Part shown: piece by piece, positions 1 through 8,263 of the stretch
Position numbering within the stretch: the first letter of the stretch is position 1
How the letters are laid out: each line of letters starts with the position of its first letter
From: Ruminococcus sp.
GTDB lineage: Bacteria; Bacillota; Clostridia; Oscillospirales; Ruminococcaceae
Direction: 5' to 3'
DNA: 64,000 nucleotides
NCBI RefSeq assembly: GCF_016287535.1
Contig: NZ_JAEFAJ010000002.1
Coordinates: 62,001-126,000 of the forward strand
The notes under the pieces: generated by a model
The model's database searches: none
Seen by the model: only the letters and a program-made list of their open reading frames with translations
Told to the model about the DNA's origin: nothing
Translations under genes and position numbers: made by a program

Positions 1-684
1 CTGCATAGCGGCATTATCCACAAGCATATCCGTATAGTGTACCTCAGGGTACTGCTCCGAAAGCTCGTGCATGGTCTTTCGCCAGAGCCGCGAGGATTCG
101 AGGACATTTGACTTGTCGATGCTGCATACGCATTTTCTGCGCTTCATGGCAGCCTCAAAGGCAGCCTTTCCTATACGTTCTATCTCAGTGATACTGTAAG
201 CCTCGGTGTCAAAGGCTTCCGTGCCGAATCTGCCCTCCCGGAGACCTCTTTCACCGAAGTATATACCGCCTGTGAGCTCCCTTACAATGAGGAGATCAAA
301 GCCGTCGCCCACTATCTCGTCCTTGAGAGGAGAAGCGTTTCTCAGCGCGGGATAGAGCTTTGCAGGACGGAGATTGGTATAAAGTCCGAGAGCAGCTCTG
401 ATACCGAGTAGAGCCTTTTCCGGGCGGACATCTCCGCCGAGGCTGTCCCATTTCGGACCGCCCACAGCTCCGAGGAGAACGCTGTCGGAAGCAAGGCAGC
501 CGTCCACAGTTTCCTGCGGCAGTGGCACTCCCGTCTCGTCGATAGCGCAGCCGCCTATGAGGTATGGAGTGAATATGAATTTGTGTCCGAATTTCTTTGC
601 GGTCTTTTCAAGCACCGCCACGGCGCTGTCCACTATTTCGGGACCAATGCCGTCACCCTTTAACAATGCGATCTTCAGTTCCAT
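1..684 (-). CDS. leuB: 3-isopropylmalate dehydrogenase, N-terminal part (runs off the window)
   Basis: LeuB oxidatively decarboxylates 3-isopropylmalate with NAD+, a late cytoplasmic step of leucine synthesis. The first 228 codons are present and the C-terminus lies beyond base 1. The start ATG at 684 follows GGAG with a short spacer and gives [17 protein letters not shown], the usual N-terminus. The substrate-binding motifs [12 protein letters not shown] and [14 protein letters not shown] are intact, as is the IDKSNVL segment. It is the last visible gene of the leuA-ilvB-ilvN-leuC-leuD operon, but it is separated from leuD by the yhfC-like gene and a 148-base gap holding a heptamer repeat. 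Absent from the ORF track only because no stop is in the window. Confidence 0.95.
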   Translation of the reverse strand, partial: MELKIALLKGDGIGPEIVDSAVAVLEKTAKKFGHKFIFTPYLIGGCAIDETGVPLPQETVDGCLASDSVLLGAVGGPKWDSLGGDVRPEKALLGIRAALGLYTNLRPAKLYPALRNASPLKDEIVGDGFDLLIVRELTGGIYFGERGLREGRFGTEAFDTEAYSITEIERIGKAAFEAAMKRRKCVCSIDKSNVLESSRLWRKTMHELSEQYPEVHYTDMLVDNAAMQ

Positions 685-805
685 AATATTCTCCTTTCGT
701 TTTCAGCTATGCAGGGTAGATACTATCCGCCCGGCGCAGAGCCTGCGCACTCTTGCTACGTTTCGCCCGTAAACTCGCTTACGGCACAATAATTCCGAAT
801 TAAAT

Positions 806-847
806 CCACTCTCCACTCTCCACTCTCAATTCTCAACTCTCACCTCT
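806..847. repeat. Half array of 7-base repeats (GTTGAGA family)
   Basis: Six heptamers read CCACTCT three times, then CAATTCT, CAACTCT and CACCTCT; on the minus strand these are variants of GTTGAGA. The stop codon of the yhfC-like gene (833-835) lies inside the array. Next to the array is TTCCGAATTAA, which also sits just inside one arm of the cassette at 56465-56932, so this looks like one end of the same element. No opposing arm is visible before leuB. Confidence 0.8.
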
Positions 848-1477
848 CAGCTTCACAAAGCAGCGGTATGCCGCATAGCAGATACCCGCGGTGAGGATAG
901 TGCTTTTTATTACAACTATGGGGGTGCTGAAGCTGTAGAGCGTTGTTGTTGCATTGCTTATGAAGTGTAAGAATATTGCAATTGGCAGCATGAGTTTTGT
1001 TCTGCCTGTCTGTATGCCGTAGAATATCAGTACAGTCAGTGCAATGGCAAACGCCTCGCCTTCAATGGCTGTAAAGAGATTTACAGGTAAGATATCTGGC
1101 GCAGCCTTTCCTGTGCCGATAAGGTTTATACAGGCTATTCCGCCGCTGAAGCTCTCAAATGCGCCGTGACCTATACCGTAGGAAACTGCATCCCTGCGGT
1201 TGTCGTATGAAGTGAGCAGATAGCGCATGGCAAGGAACTTCGAGCCCTCCTCAAAAATACCGTAAAGCAGTCCCTGCTTTACGCAGAACGAGAGCAGGTC
1301 GCCATGAGCGAAGCCTGTACGTATCAGACCTGCTATCGTAAAAACAGGCAGGCATACAAGAAATGCGGCAAGCGCCGGAAGTATGCGTGCACCCGTCCTT
1401 TTGCGCCAGAATATGAGCAGGAGCACAGGAACGAGCAGCCGTGCAAGTCCTGCAAGAAGGCAGTTAAGATCTGTCAT
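833..1477 (-). CDS. YhfC/PrsW-type intramembrane glutamic protease
   Basis: The 214-residue product is almost entirely hydrophobic with about six to seven membrane segments. It carries an EEGSKF motif near residue 77, GHGAFES near residue 103, and a late His-x-x-SNA motif. This set is characteristic of the YhfC branch of PrsW/CPBP-like intramembrane peptidases, whose glutamates and histidine form the presumed active site. The substrate is unknown. It starts 19 bases after leuD and should be co-transcribed with the leucine operon, which gives no obvious reason for a protease there. Its stop codon is provided by a heptamer repeat, so the C-terminus may have been altered by that insertion. Confidence 0.8.
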   Translation of the reverse strand: MTDLNCLLAGLARLLVPVLLLIFWRKRTGARILPALAAFLVCLPVFTIAGLIRTGFAHGDLLSFCVKQGLLYGIFEEGSKFLAMRYLLTSYDNRRDAVSYGIGHGAFESFSGGIACINLIGTGKAAPDILPVNLFTAIEGEAFAIALTVLIFYGIQTGRTKLMLPIAIFLHFISNATTTLYSFSTPIVVIKSTILTAGICYAAYRCFVKLRGES

Positions 1478-1496
1478 GATTATCTCCGTATCCCTG

Positions 1497-1988
1497 TCAG
1501 AAAACGCCGTTTTCTATAGCCTTCATAAGTCCGCCGTTTTCGATTATATTCTGTACGAACTCCGGGAAGGGAGCCGTTCTGTACTCCCTGCCGGTGGTGA
1601 TATTCCGTATTATCCCGTTATCGAGGTCAGCCTCTACGGTATCCCCCTCGGATATTTCCTCCGCAGCCGCGGGGCACTCCACTATGGCAAGACCTATATT
1701 TATAGCGTTGCGGTAGAAGATACGGGCGAAGCTCTTTGCGATAACGAGAGATACTCCGCTTGCCTTTATGGCTATGGGAGCGTGTTCACGGGAGGAGCCG
1801 CAGCCAAAATTCATGCCGGCGGTGATGATATCACCCGGCTTTACACGGCTGACGAAGGTTCTGTCCAGGTCCTCCATGCAGTGACTCGCAAGCTCTTTGT
1901 GGTCGCTGGTATTGAGGTAACGGGCGGGGATAATAACGTCTGTATCCACATTGTCCCCGTATTTTATAACATCTCCGGTATATTTCAT
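1497..1988 (-). CDS. leuD: 3-isopropylmalate dehydratase small subunit
   Basis: LeuD pairs with LeuC to isomerise 2-isopropylmalate to 3-isopropylmalate. At 163 residues it is the short type usually found with the short LeuC. It begins [19 protein letters not shown], typical of the aconitase swivel domain, and has the substrate-loop motif [17 protein letters not shown]. The start overlaps the leuC stop by four bases (ATGA), so the subunits are translationally coupled. Confidence 0.97.
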   Translation of the reverse strand: MKYTGDVIKYGDNVDTDVIIPARYLNTSDHKELASHCMEDLDRTFVSRVKPGDIITAGMNFGCGSSREHAPIAIKASGVSLVIAKSFARIFYRNAINIGLAIVECPAAAEEISEGDTVEADLDNGIIRNITTGREYRTAPFPEFVQNIIENGGLMKAIENGVF

Positions 1989-3253
1989 ATCTCAGCCACC
2001 TCCCACGGACTGGTTATCCTGCCTGTAACTGCGCTTGCCGCGGCAGTTGCGGGACTTGCAAGATATACCTCTGACTCTGTATGTCCCATACGTCCCACGA
2101 AGTTGCGGTTTGTGGTGGTAACAGCTTTTTCGCCTGCCGCTAATATGCCCATATATCCGCCTAAACACGGACCGCAGGTGGGAGTCGACACAACAGCTCC
2201 GAACTCGATAAATGTTCTGAGAAGTCCCATTTCCATTGCTTCAAGGTATACTCTCTGAGTTGCGGGGATAATGATTACCCTTACGTTTTTGGCGGCTTTG
2301 CGTCCTTTCATTATCTCCGCGGCAGTTATAAGGTCTTCCAGTCTGCCGTTGGTGCAGGAGCCTATGACCACCTGATCTATTTTTACGTCGCCTATCTCGC
2401 TGAATACCTTGGCGTTTCCGGGAAGATGAGGGAAAGCCACAGTAGGCTCTATCGCCGAAAGGTCGATATTTATCACATCGTCGTATTCCGCGTCGGCGTC
2501 AGCTTTGTAAACCGTTGGCTCTGTGCCGCCGTGGTCGCTGATATAACCGAGAGTTTTATCGTCCACCCCGAATATACCGTTTTTCGCTCCTGCCTCTATA
2601 GCCATATTTGCAATGCAGAAGCGGTCAGCCATAGTAAGTGAGGAAAGTCCCTCACCTGTGAATTCCATTGAGCGGTAAAGGGCTCCGTCAACGCCTATAT
2701 TTCCGATTATATGGAGTATAACGTCCTTGCCGGAAACGTATTTCCGGAGACTTCCGCTAAGATCGAACTTTATCGCCGACGGCACCTTGAACCATGCCTT
2801 GCCGGTTGCCATGCCGCAGGCCATATCCGTAGAGCCCACGCCTGTTGAAAAGGCTCCGAGAGCTCCGTAGGTACAGGTGTGGGAATCTGCTCCGATGACC
2901 ACATTTCCTGCGGTGACAAGTCCTTTTTCGGGGAGCAGGGCGTGTTCTATGCCCATTTCTCCCACGTCGTAAAAATGTGTGATATCCTTTTTACCGCAGA
3001 AATCACGGCACATTTTGCACTGCTCCGCAGCCTTTATGTCCTTGTTCGGAACAAAATGGTCCATGACCATAGTGACTTTATTTCTGTCGAACACGCTGTC
3101 CCTGCCGAGCTTTGCGAACTCCTTTATAGCTACGGGAGAGGTGATATCGTTTCCGAGAACGAGGTCGAGGTCCGCGAGGATAAGCTCTCCTGCGCTGACC
3201 GACTCCCTGCCGCAATGAGCCGCAAGTATCTTCTGCGTCATTGTCATTGCCAT
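1985..3253 (-). CDS. leuC: 3-isopropylmalate dehydratase large subunit
   Basis: LeuC is the iron-sulfur subunit of isopropylmalate isomerase. The product is about 422 residues, the short LeuC/HacA-like type. The cluster cysteines are visible in IGSCTNGR and in the CGPCLGG motif near residue 355. The ORF track starts at 3262, but that ATG abuts the AAAGGA ribosome site; the ATG at 3253 has a nine-base spacer and is preferred. It lies between ilvN and leuD. Confidence 0.96.
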   Translation of the reverse strand: MAMTMTQKILAAHCGRESVSAGELILADLDLVLGNDITSPVAIKEFAKLGRDSVFDRNKVTMVMDHFVPNKDIKAAEQCKMCRDFCGKKDITHFYDVGEMGIEHALLPEKGLVTAGNVVIGADSHTCTYGALGAFSTGVGSTDMACGMATGKAWFKVPSAIKFDLSGSLRKYVSGKDVILHIIGNIGVDGALYRSMEFTGEGLSSLTMADRFCIANMAIEAGAKNGIFGVDDKTLGYISDHGGTEPTVYKADADAEYDDVINIDLSAIEPTVAFPHLPGNAKVFSEIGDVKIDQVVIGSCTNGRLEDLITAAEIMKGRKAAKNVRVIIIPATQRVYLEAMEMGLLRTFIEFGAVVSTPTCGPCLGGYMGILAAGEKAVTTTNRNFVGRMGHTESEVYLASPATAAASAVTGRITSPWEVAEI

Positions 3254-3332
3254 TTTTATCATTCCTTTCGATAAGTTATGCTTATCGGATCTATTTGAGT
3301 ATTTGAAAATTTTGGCGGTTTATTGAGCATAA

Positions 3333-3402
3333 GGCGTTTGCAATTGCTTATTATACCACAAACGCCCGGTTACTTCCGACCACCCAAAAAGTTATTTACT
3401 CG
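3333..3402. repeat. Dispersed intergenic repeat, copy A
   Basis: This 70-base block, GCGTTTGCAATTGCTTATTA through AAAGTTATTTACTC, recurs at 10171-10323, where it is split by an insert of about 80 bases. Both copies lie immediately downstream of a minus-strand gene and overlap or touch its stop. It contains an inverted GCGTTTG/CAAACGC pair and TATAAT on the minus strand. Confidence 0.7.
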
Positions 3403-3403
3403 T

Positions 3404-3907
3404 TTATTTCACTGTTTTCAGGCAGTTCTCTCCTCTTTCGATAGCTACGATACCGGTGCGGCACATCTCCATTATGCCGAAGGGCTTGAGAAGCTCTATA
3501 AATGCGTCTATCTTGGAGGTCTCGCCTGTTAGCTCGCAGGTGAGGGAGGTGGGAGAATAGTCCACTATCTTTGAGCGGAAAATTTCCACCGCAGTCATTA
3601 TATCCTGACGTATCTCAGCCTTGTTCCTTACCTTTATGAGCAGGAGCTCGCGTATTACCGTGTCCTTGCTGTCGAGCACCTCTACCTCTCTGACATCATG
3701 GAGCTTCTGGAGCTGCTGGAGTATCCTCTCCTTGATATCCTCGTCGCCGTGGAAGGCGATGGTTATGCGGGAAAAGCCGCTGGATTCGGTCTCGCCCACA
3801 GTAAGGCTGTCGATATTGAAGCCGCGTCTCGTGAACATACCCGATACTCTCGAAAGTACGCCCGAAACATTGGCAACTATCACGCCTATTACGTATTGCT
3901 TATCCAT
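3404..3907 (-). CDS. ilvN: Acetolactate synthase small (regulatory) subunit
   Basis: This subunit activates the catalytic subunit and confers feedback inhibition by branched-chain amino acids. The 167 residues start with an ACT domain, VANVSGVLSRVSGMFTRRGF, followed by the ALS_ss C-terminal domain, the normal architecture and length for the family. It begins nine bases after ilvB. It could equally be named ilvH. Confidence 0.96.
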   Translation of the reverse strand: MDKQYVIGVIVANVSGVLSRVSGMFTRRGFNIDSLTVGETESSGFSRITIAFHGDEDIKERILQQLQKLHDVREVEVLDSKDTVIRELLLIKVRNKAEIRQDIMTAVEIFRSKIVDYSPTSLTCELTGETSKIDAFIELLKPFGIMEMCRTGIVAIERGENCLKTVK

Positions 3908-3916
3908 AATGTCACC

Positions 3917-5614
3917 TCACTTTATCTCTGTGATTATATCGTCTACCGAACCGTTTGGCGGAAGCATGGGGAGAACCAGCTCGTCGCTGTCCACCGCGCA
4001 GTCGATAACGAAGGGAGTATTGCATGAAAGCGCTTCATCAGCCAGCTTTTCCAGCTCTGATACCGAAGCCGCATGACCGCCCCTTGCGCCGAAGGCTTCC
4101 GCAAGCTTTGTGAAATCCGTCCTGCGGCCGAGGGTGGTGTTTGAATATCTCTTATCGTAGAAAATGGTTTGCAGCTGCCTTACCATTCCGAGAACGCCGT
4201 TGTTCATTATTACTACTGTTATGGGGAGCTCCTGTGATACCGCAGTTGCGAGCTCGCAGAGGTCCATGCCGAAGCTGCCGTCGCCTGTGAAGAGAATACA
4301 GCGCTTTCCCGTTGCGGAAGCCGCGCCCACGGCTGCTCCGAGGCCGAAGCCCATAGTTCCCAGACCGCCGCTTGAAAGGAAGGTACGGGGCTTTTTCAGC
4401 GGATAGCGCTGGGCTGTCCACATCTGATGCTGACCCACGTCGGTAACGATTACCGTATCCTCCTCTGCACGGGAGCTGATAACGTCTATTATATCGTAAG
4501 GACTGAGCTTTCCGCTGCCGGTCTTTTCCTTTGCGATACTCAGAGCCGACGCTGTGCGTCTGAGCTCCTCGGCTCTCAGCTCTCCGATACGTTCAGCCCA
4601 CTGAGGACGCTTTTTCTCCTCTGTCATGGCGATAAGACGTTCGAGAGAGTCGTGGAGGTCGCCCTTTATGGCAACATCCGCAGCTATATTCTTGTGGAGC
4701 TCCGCTCCGTCGATATCTATGTGTATTATGTTGAAATGCTTGGAATAGCGTGATTCGTCGCCTGTTCCCCTGTCGCTGAACCTTACGCCGAGAGCAATGA
4801 CGAGATCGGATTCGTTCTGAGCGACGGAGGACGCGAAATGTCCGTGCATACCCTGCATACCGAGAAAACGGGGGTGGTCGGAGGGAACGGCTGAAAGTCC
4901 CATGAGGGAGCAGCCGAGAGGGGCGTCGATCTTATCCGCAAGAGCCATTATCTGCTGTGAAGCCTTTCCGCTGATAACTCCTCCGCCGAAATAGATATAC
5001 GGCTTTTCGCAGCTGTTTATCATTGCGGCAGCCTTCTGAAGCTTTTCCTCAGAAGCAAAGGTGAGAGGATAAGGTATAACAGGCTGAGCGTTGGGTTCAA
5101 ATTCGCAGAGAGCCTCCTGAACGTCCTTGGGTATATCCACGAGAACAGGTCCCGGTCTGCCTGATTTGGCTATTTTAAAGGCTGTGCGGAGCGTATCCGC
5201 AAGCTCGTTTATATCCTTTACTATGAAATTATGCTTGGTGATAGGCATGGTTATACCAACGATATCAACTTCCTGAAAGCTGTCCCGTCCTATGAGGCTG
5301 CAGGCTACGTTGCCTGTGATAGCCACCATAGGTACGGAATCGAGATATGCCGTAGCTATGCCTGTTACAAGGTTGGTCGCGCCGGGACCCGATGTCGCTA
5401 TTACTACTCCCACCTTGCCTGTTGAGCGGGCATAGCCGTCCGCAGCATGGGCAGCTCCCTGCTCATGGGCGGCAAGTATGTGCTTTATGCGGCTCTGTGC
5501 GGAATAAAGCTCGTCAAAGAGGTCGATGACCTGTCCGCCGGGGTAGCCGAAAACAGTGTCGCAGCCCTGTTCTATTAGTGTTTCAACAACTATTTTTGCA
5601 CCTGATATTTTCAT
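3917..5614 (-). CDS. ilvB: Acetolactate synthase large subunit
   Basis: This thiamine-diphosphate enzyme condenses two pyruvates, or pyruvate with 2-ketobutyrate, in the first common step of valine, leucine and isoleucine synthesis. The catalytic glutamate lies in AAHEQGAAHAADGYAR and the ThDP/Mg motif is GDGSFGMD followed by MNNGVLG. The ORF track begins at 5644, but the ATG at 5614 has AAAGGA nine bases upstream and yields the familiar MKISGAKIVVETL start (565 residues). It follows leuA by 36 bases and precedes ilvN by nine. Confidence 0.97.
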   Translation of the reverse strand: MKISGAKIVVETLIEQGCDTVFGYPGGQVIDLFDELYSAQSRIKHILAAHEQGAAHAADGYARSTGKVGVVIATSGPGATNLVTGIATAYLDSVPMVAITGNVACSLIGRDSFQEVDIVGITMPITKHNFIVKDINELADTLRTAFKIAKSGRPGPVLVDIPKDVQEALCEFEPNAQPVIPYPLTFASEEKLQKAAAMINSCEKPYIYFGGGVISGKASQQIMALADKIDAPLGCSLMGLSAVPSDHPRFLGMQGMHGHFASSVAQNESDLVIALGVRFSDRGTGDESRYSKHFNIIHIDIDGAELHKNIAADVAIKGDLHDSLERLIAMTEEKKRPQWAERIGELRAEELRRTASALSIAKEKTGSGKLSPYDIIDVISSRAEEDTVIVTDVGQHQMWTAQRYPLKKPRTFLSSGGLGTMGFGLGAAVGAASATGKRCILFTGDGSFGMDLCELATAVSQELPITVVIMNNGVLGMVRQLQTIFYDKRYSNTTLGRRTDFTKLAEAFGARGGHAASVSELEKLADEALSCNTPFVIDCAVDSDELVLPMLPPNGSVDDIITEIK

Positions 5615-5650
5615 AGTATCATGTCCTTTACTTTTGTTCTGCAAGCTGCG

Positions 5651-7318
5651 TCATGAGGCGGCGTTCAGCATATTGTTCACCGCGCTCACAAGCGCCTTTA
5701 CAGATGATGTGATGATATCGTTGTCTATACCTGTTCCCCAGAAGCTCTTTCCGCTTCCGGAGACTATCTCAACGTAGGATACGGCTTTTGAAGCCGAGCC
5801 CACCTCAAGGGCGTGTTCGGAGTAGCTGTTAAGGCTGTAGTCAGTTCCGGTGTAGGACTTCACGGCATTGCTGACCGCGTCAAGACGTCCGTTTCCGGTA
5901 TCTGTAACAGTTACCTTCCTGCCGTTGTAATCAAAGCTGATGGTAGCTTCTATGCCGTTGCGCTGTACGAAGTGCGTTTCTCTCATATTTATTGGAGAGG
6001 TTATATCCACGTAATTGGTCTTGAATATCTCGTAGACCTCGTCGGGAAGGAGCTCCTTGTGCTTGCGGTCGGATACTCCCTTGACAAGATAGCCCACGCT
6101 TTCACGCATCTTTTTCGGCAGATTGTAGCCGAAGCGTGTTTCGAGTATATATCCGATACCGCCCTTGCCGGACTGGCTGTTGATGCGGATAACGTCTGCG
6201 GAGTACTCTCTGCCGATATCCTCCGGGTCAATAGGGAGATAGGGTACTGTCCAGAACTGAGTATTGCCTTCCTCCCGCCATTTCATACCCTTTGCGATAG
6301 CGTCCTGATGAGAGCCGCTGAAGGCTGCGAATACCAGCTTTCCGGAATAGGGCTGGCGCTCGTATACATTCATTCTCGTCACTCTTGTGTAGAGCTCGGA
6401 TATCGACGGTATATCGCTGAAATTCAGGTCAGGCTCAACGCCCTGGGAGTACATATTCATAGCGAGCACCACTATATCCACATTTCCCGTGCGTTCGCCG
6501 TTGCCGAAGAGAGTTCCCTCAACGCGCTCGGCGCCGGCAAGGAGTCCCATTTCGGTGTCAGCCACCGCGCAGCCGCGGTCGTTGTGGGGGTGGAGGGAAA
6601 CTATGACGTTTTCCCGGTATTTCAGGTTATCGCACATATACTCCACCTGATTTGCGTATACGTGAGGCATTGACAGCTGCACGGTCACGGGGAGGTTGAT
6701 TATCACCTTGTCTTCGGGAGTGGGCTGCCATACGTCCAGTACGGCGTTGCATACTTCAAGAGCGAATTCCGGCTCTGTTCCGGTGAAGCTTTCGGGAGAA
6801 TACTCAAAGCGGTAATTTCCCTCGTATCTTTCGCGGTACTCCTTGCAGAGCCGTGCGCCGCTGACGGCTATATCCCTTATCTCCTCCTTGCTCTTGCGGA
6901 AGACCTGCTCGCGCTGAGCCGCGGAGGTGGAGTTGTACAGGTGTACTATAGCGTTTTTGCAGCCTCTGAGGGCTTCAAAGGTCTTTTCTATTATATGCTC
7001 TCTCGACTGTGTGAGCACCTGTATTGTAACGTCGTCAGGTATGAGATCCTGCTCGATGAGAGTGCGGCAGAAGTCATATTCCGTTTCGGAAGCCGCAGGG
7101 AAGCCTATCTCTATCTCCTTGAAGCCGATATTCACCAGCTGCTGGAAAAATTCGAGTTTTTCACCGAGGCTCATTGGTATGATAAGTGCCTGATTGCCGT
7201 CCCTCAGATCGACGCTGCACCACTGGGGAGCCTTGTCGATATAGGACTTTTTTGCCCATTTCATGGACGTTTCCGGCGCTTCAAAGAACTGCCGTGTGTA
7301 CTTGCTGACGTTATTCAT
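5651..7318 (-). CDS. leuA: 2-isopropylmalate synthase (long form)
   Basis: LeuA condenses acetyl-CoA with 2-ketoisovalerate, the committed step of leucine synthesis. The 555-residue protein has the HMGL-like TIM barrel, with SVDLRDGNQALIIPM near residue 34 and a metal-binding HPHNDRGCAVADTE, and a C-terminal allosteric LeuA dimer domain. The length fits the LeuA2 class. The start at 7318 is preferred over the longer ORF because GGAGGT lies seven bases upstream. It is the first gene of the operon and is preceded by a leucine T-box leader. Confidence 0.97.
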   Translation of the reverse strand: MNNVSKYTRQFFEAPETSMKWAKKSYIDKAPQWCSVDLRDGNQALIIPMSLGEKLEFFQQLVNIGFKEIEIGFPAASETEYDFCRTLIEQDLIPDDVTIQVLTQSREHIIEKTFEALRGCKNAIVHLYNSTSAAQREQVFRKSKEEIRDIAVSGARLCKEYRERYEGNYRFEYSPESFTGTEPEFALEVCNAVLDVWQPTPEDKVIINLPVTVQLSMPHVYANQVEYMCDNLKYRENVIVSLHPHNDRGCAVADTEMGLLAGAERVEGTLFGNGERTGNVDIVVLAMNMYSQGVEPDLNFSDIPSISELYTRVTRMNVYERQPYSGKLVFAAFSGSHQDAIAKGMKWREEGNTQFWTVPYLPIDPEDIGREYSADVIRINSQSGKGGIGYILETRFGYNLPKKMRESVGYLVKGVSDRKHKELLPDEVYEIFKTNYVDITSPINMRETHFVQRNGIEATISFDYNGRKVTVTDTGNGRLDAVSNAVKSYTGTDYSLNSYSEHALEVGSASKAVSYVEIVSGSGKSFWGTGIDNDIITSSVKALVSAVNNMLNAAS

Positions 7319-7361
7319 TGTATTACCTCCATTCCGATCCGTTCTGCCATTGCGGAGGGTA

Positions 7362-7620
7362 TAAAAAATCTCCTCCATGCATGGCATGGAAGAGACGAAG
7401 CTGCAATAATACTCCGTGGTACCACTCTTCTTGATGTAAGAATACACCCACTCGTCTGCGTCGGATCAACGCATATCTCTGTAACGGGAGAACCCGTTCA
7501 AGCCTATTTGCCGAAGCTTTCAGCCGACTGCTCAGGGAGGAGTTATGGCTCGTACTTGTCTGCCGTCTTGCACCCACCGCCGGCTCTCTGTGAAAACTTG
7601 TACGGGCTTTGTTTCCCTTC
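7362..7620 (-). ncRNA. Leucine T-box riboswitch controlling the leuA operon
   Basis: The leader shows the main T-box parts. The basal helix is AAGGGA/TCCCT, beside a specifier loop with CTC at 7540-7542, a leucine codon. A distal GCGGTGGGTGCAAG loop caps stem I. The T-box sequence AGAGTGGTACCACGGAG lies at 7413-7429; its TGGT would pair with an ACCA tRNA end, as expected for tRNA-Leu. A terminator stem TCTCTTCCATGC/GCATGGAGGAGA is followed by six T. Uncharged tRNA-Leu should stabilise the antiterminator and allow read-through. The codon assignment is inferred from position in the loop. Confidence 0.93.
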
Positions 7621-7645
7621 ATAGCATTTTTGATTTGTTAAGTGT

Positions 7646-7674
7646 ATTATACACGGAAAAAAAGCGTTTGTCAA
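7646..7674 (-). promoter_or_regulatory. Sigma-A promoter of the leu-ilv operon
   Basis: On the minus strand TTGACA is followed after 17 bases by TATAAT. Transcription should start near 7639, giving a leader of about 320 bases that contains the T-box. Confidence 0.9.
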
Positions 7675-7726
7675 GACCCTGCCGAAATTTTGCGCCGTAA
7701 AATCTGAGCCGTTAGCTATTAGCTTT

Positions 7727-7797
7727 TGTAGGGGCTGCCTTCGGCAGCCCGTGCCAATATCATCGAAGTATTCGTGCGCCGGAACGGCGCCCCTACA
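7727..7797. repeat. Palindromic TGTAGGGGC element
   Basis: A 71-base block is bounded by TGTAGGGGC and its exact complement GCCCCTACA, with an internal GGGCTGCC/GGCAGCCC hairpin. Related palindromes occur at 26364, 53514 and possibly 59791. It lies between the leu promoter and the zinc-ribbon gene, and could also act as a terminator for the latter. Confidence 0.7.
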
Positions 7798-7844
7798 CCT
7801 ATTTATTTTCAATCGTCCGCATCAGCGGACACATCAATTCCTAA

Positions 7845-8102
7845 TTAAACAGGGGCTTTACTGCCGCAGTCCGGGCAAAAATTTGTACCGCAATCTCTGC
7901 CGCAGGAGCATTTCCACGGTCTGACGGGAGCCTTTGTGCCGCATTCGGGACAGAAGTTGGTGCTGTTTTCCATACCGCAGATACAGCGCCATTTATCGCC
8001 GTGCCATGCAAAGGCAGCTTTATTTTCGGCAGCCATGCGGAAAAGCGCGTCTCCGCTCGCCAGATACTGCATACCCATAAGGGGGATACCATATATAAAC
8101 AT
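7845..8102 (-). CDS. Small double zinc-ribbon protein
   Basis: The 85-residue protein has two tandem zinc ribbons, WRCICG...FCPECGTKAP and WKCSCG...FCPDCGSKAP, each with four cysteines, and no membrane segment. The N-terminal part resembles nothing recognised. The ATG at 8102 follows GAGGTGAG. It begins 14 bases after a 47-codon membrane gene and belongs with the AIM24-like gene. In similar clusters such ribbons accompany AIM24 or SPFH proteins, but the function is unknown. Confidence 0.8.
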   Translation of the reverse strand: MFIYGIPLMGMQYLASGDALFRMAAENKAAFAWHGDKWRCICGMENSTNFCPECGTKAPVRPWKCSCGRDCGTNFCPDCGSKAPV

Positions 8103-8116
8103 ACTCTCACCTCATT

Positions 8117-8260
8117 TTACTGCTGAGACTTTATATAGTCGGCTATCCTGTATATCGCGTAAAATACCCATATTATCCAAGAGAGCGCCCACAGTCCCGT
8201 GAATACGCTGAAAAGCAGGTATATCACGGCGACTGCGGCGGTTATGAGCCAGTTTTTCAT
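8117..8260 (-). CDS. Small membrane protein (47 aa), below the ORF-track cutoff
   Basis: A 47-codon frame, MKNWLITAAVAVIYLLFSVF and onward to KSQQ, encodes one or two hydrophobic stretches over residues 4-38 and a short charged tail. It begins three bases after the stop of the AIM24-like gene (TGATAAATG), which implies translational coupling, and ends 14 bases before the zinc-ribbon gene. No homologue is recognised. It is likely a real gene because of the spacing on both sides and the clean membrane-protein composition. Confidence 0.75.
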   Translation of the reverse strand: MKNWLITAAVAVIYLLFSVFTGLWALSWIIWVFYAIYRIADYIKSQQ

Positions 8261-8263
8261 TTA

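Noticed and set aside
1383-2258. 291-codon plus-strand ORF opposite leuD and leuC
   Set aside because: It is antisense to two well-conserved genes, lacks a ribosome site, and has no recognisable protein features.
5813-6673. 286-codon plus-strand ORF opposite leuA
   Set aside because: Antisense shadow of leuA caused by codon bias; no start signal.
7543-7812. 89-codon minus-strand ORF upstream of leuA
   Set aside because: It overlaps the promoter and T-box leader and shows no coding signature.
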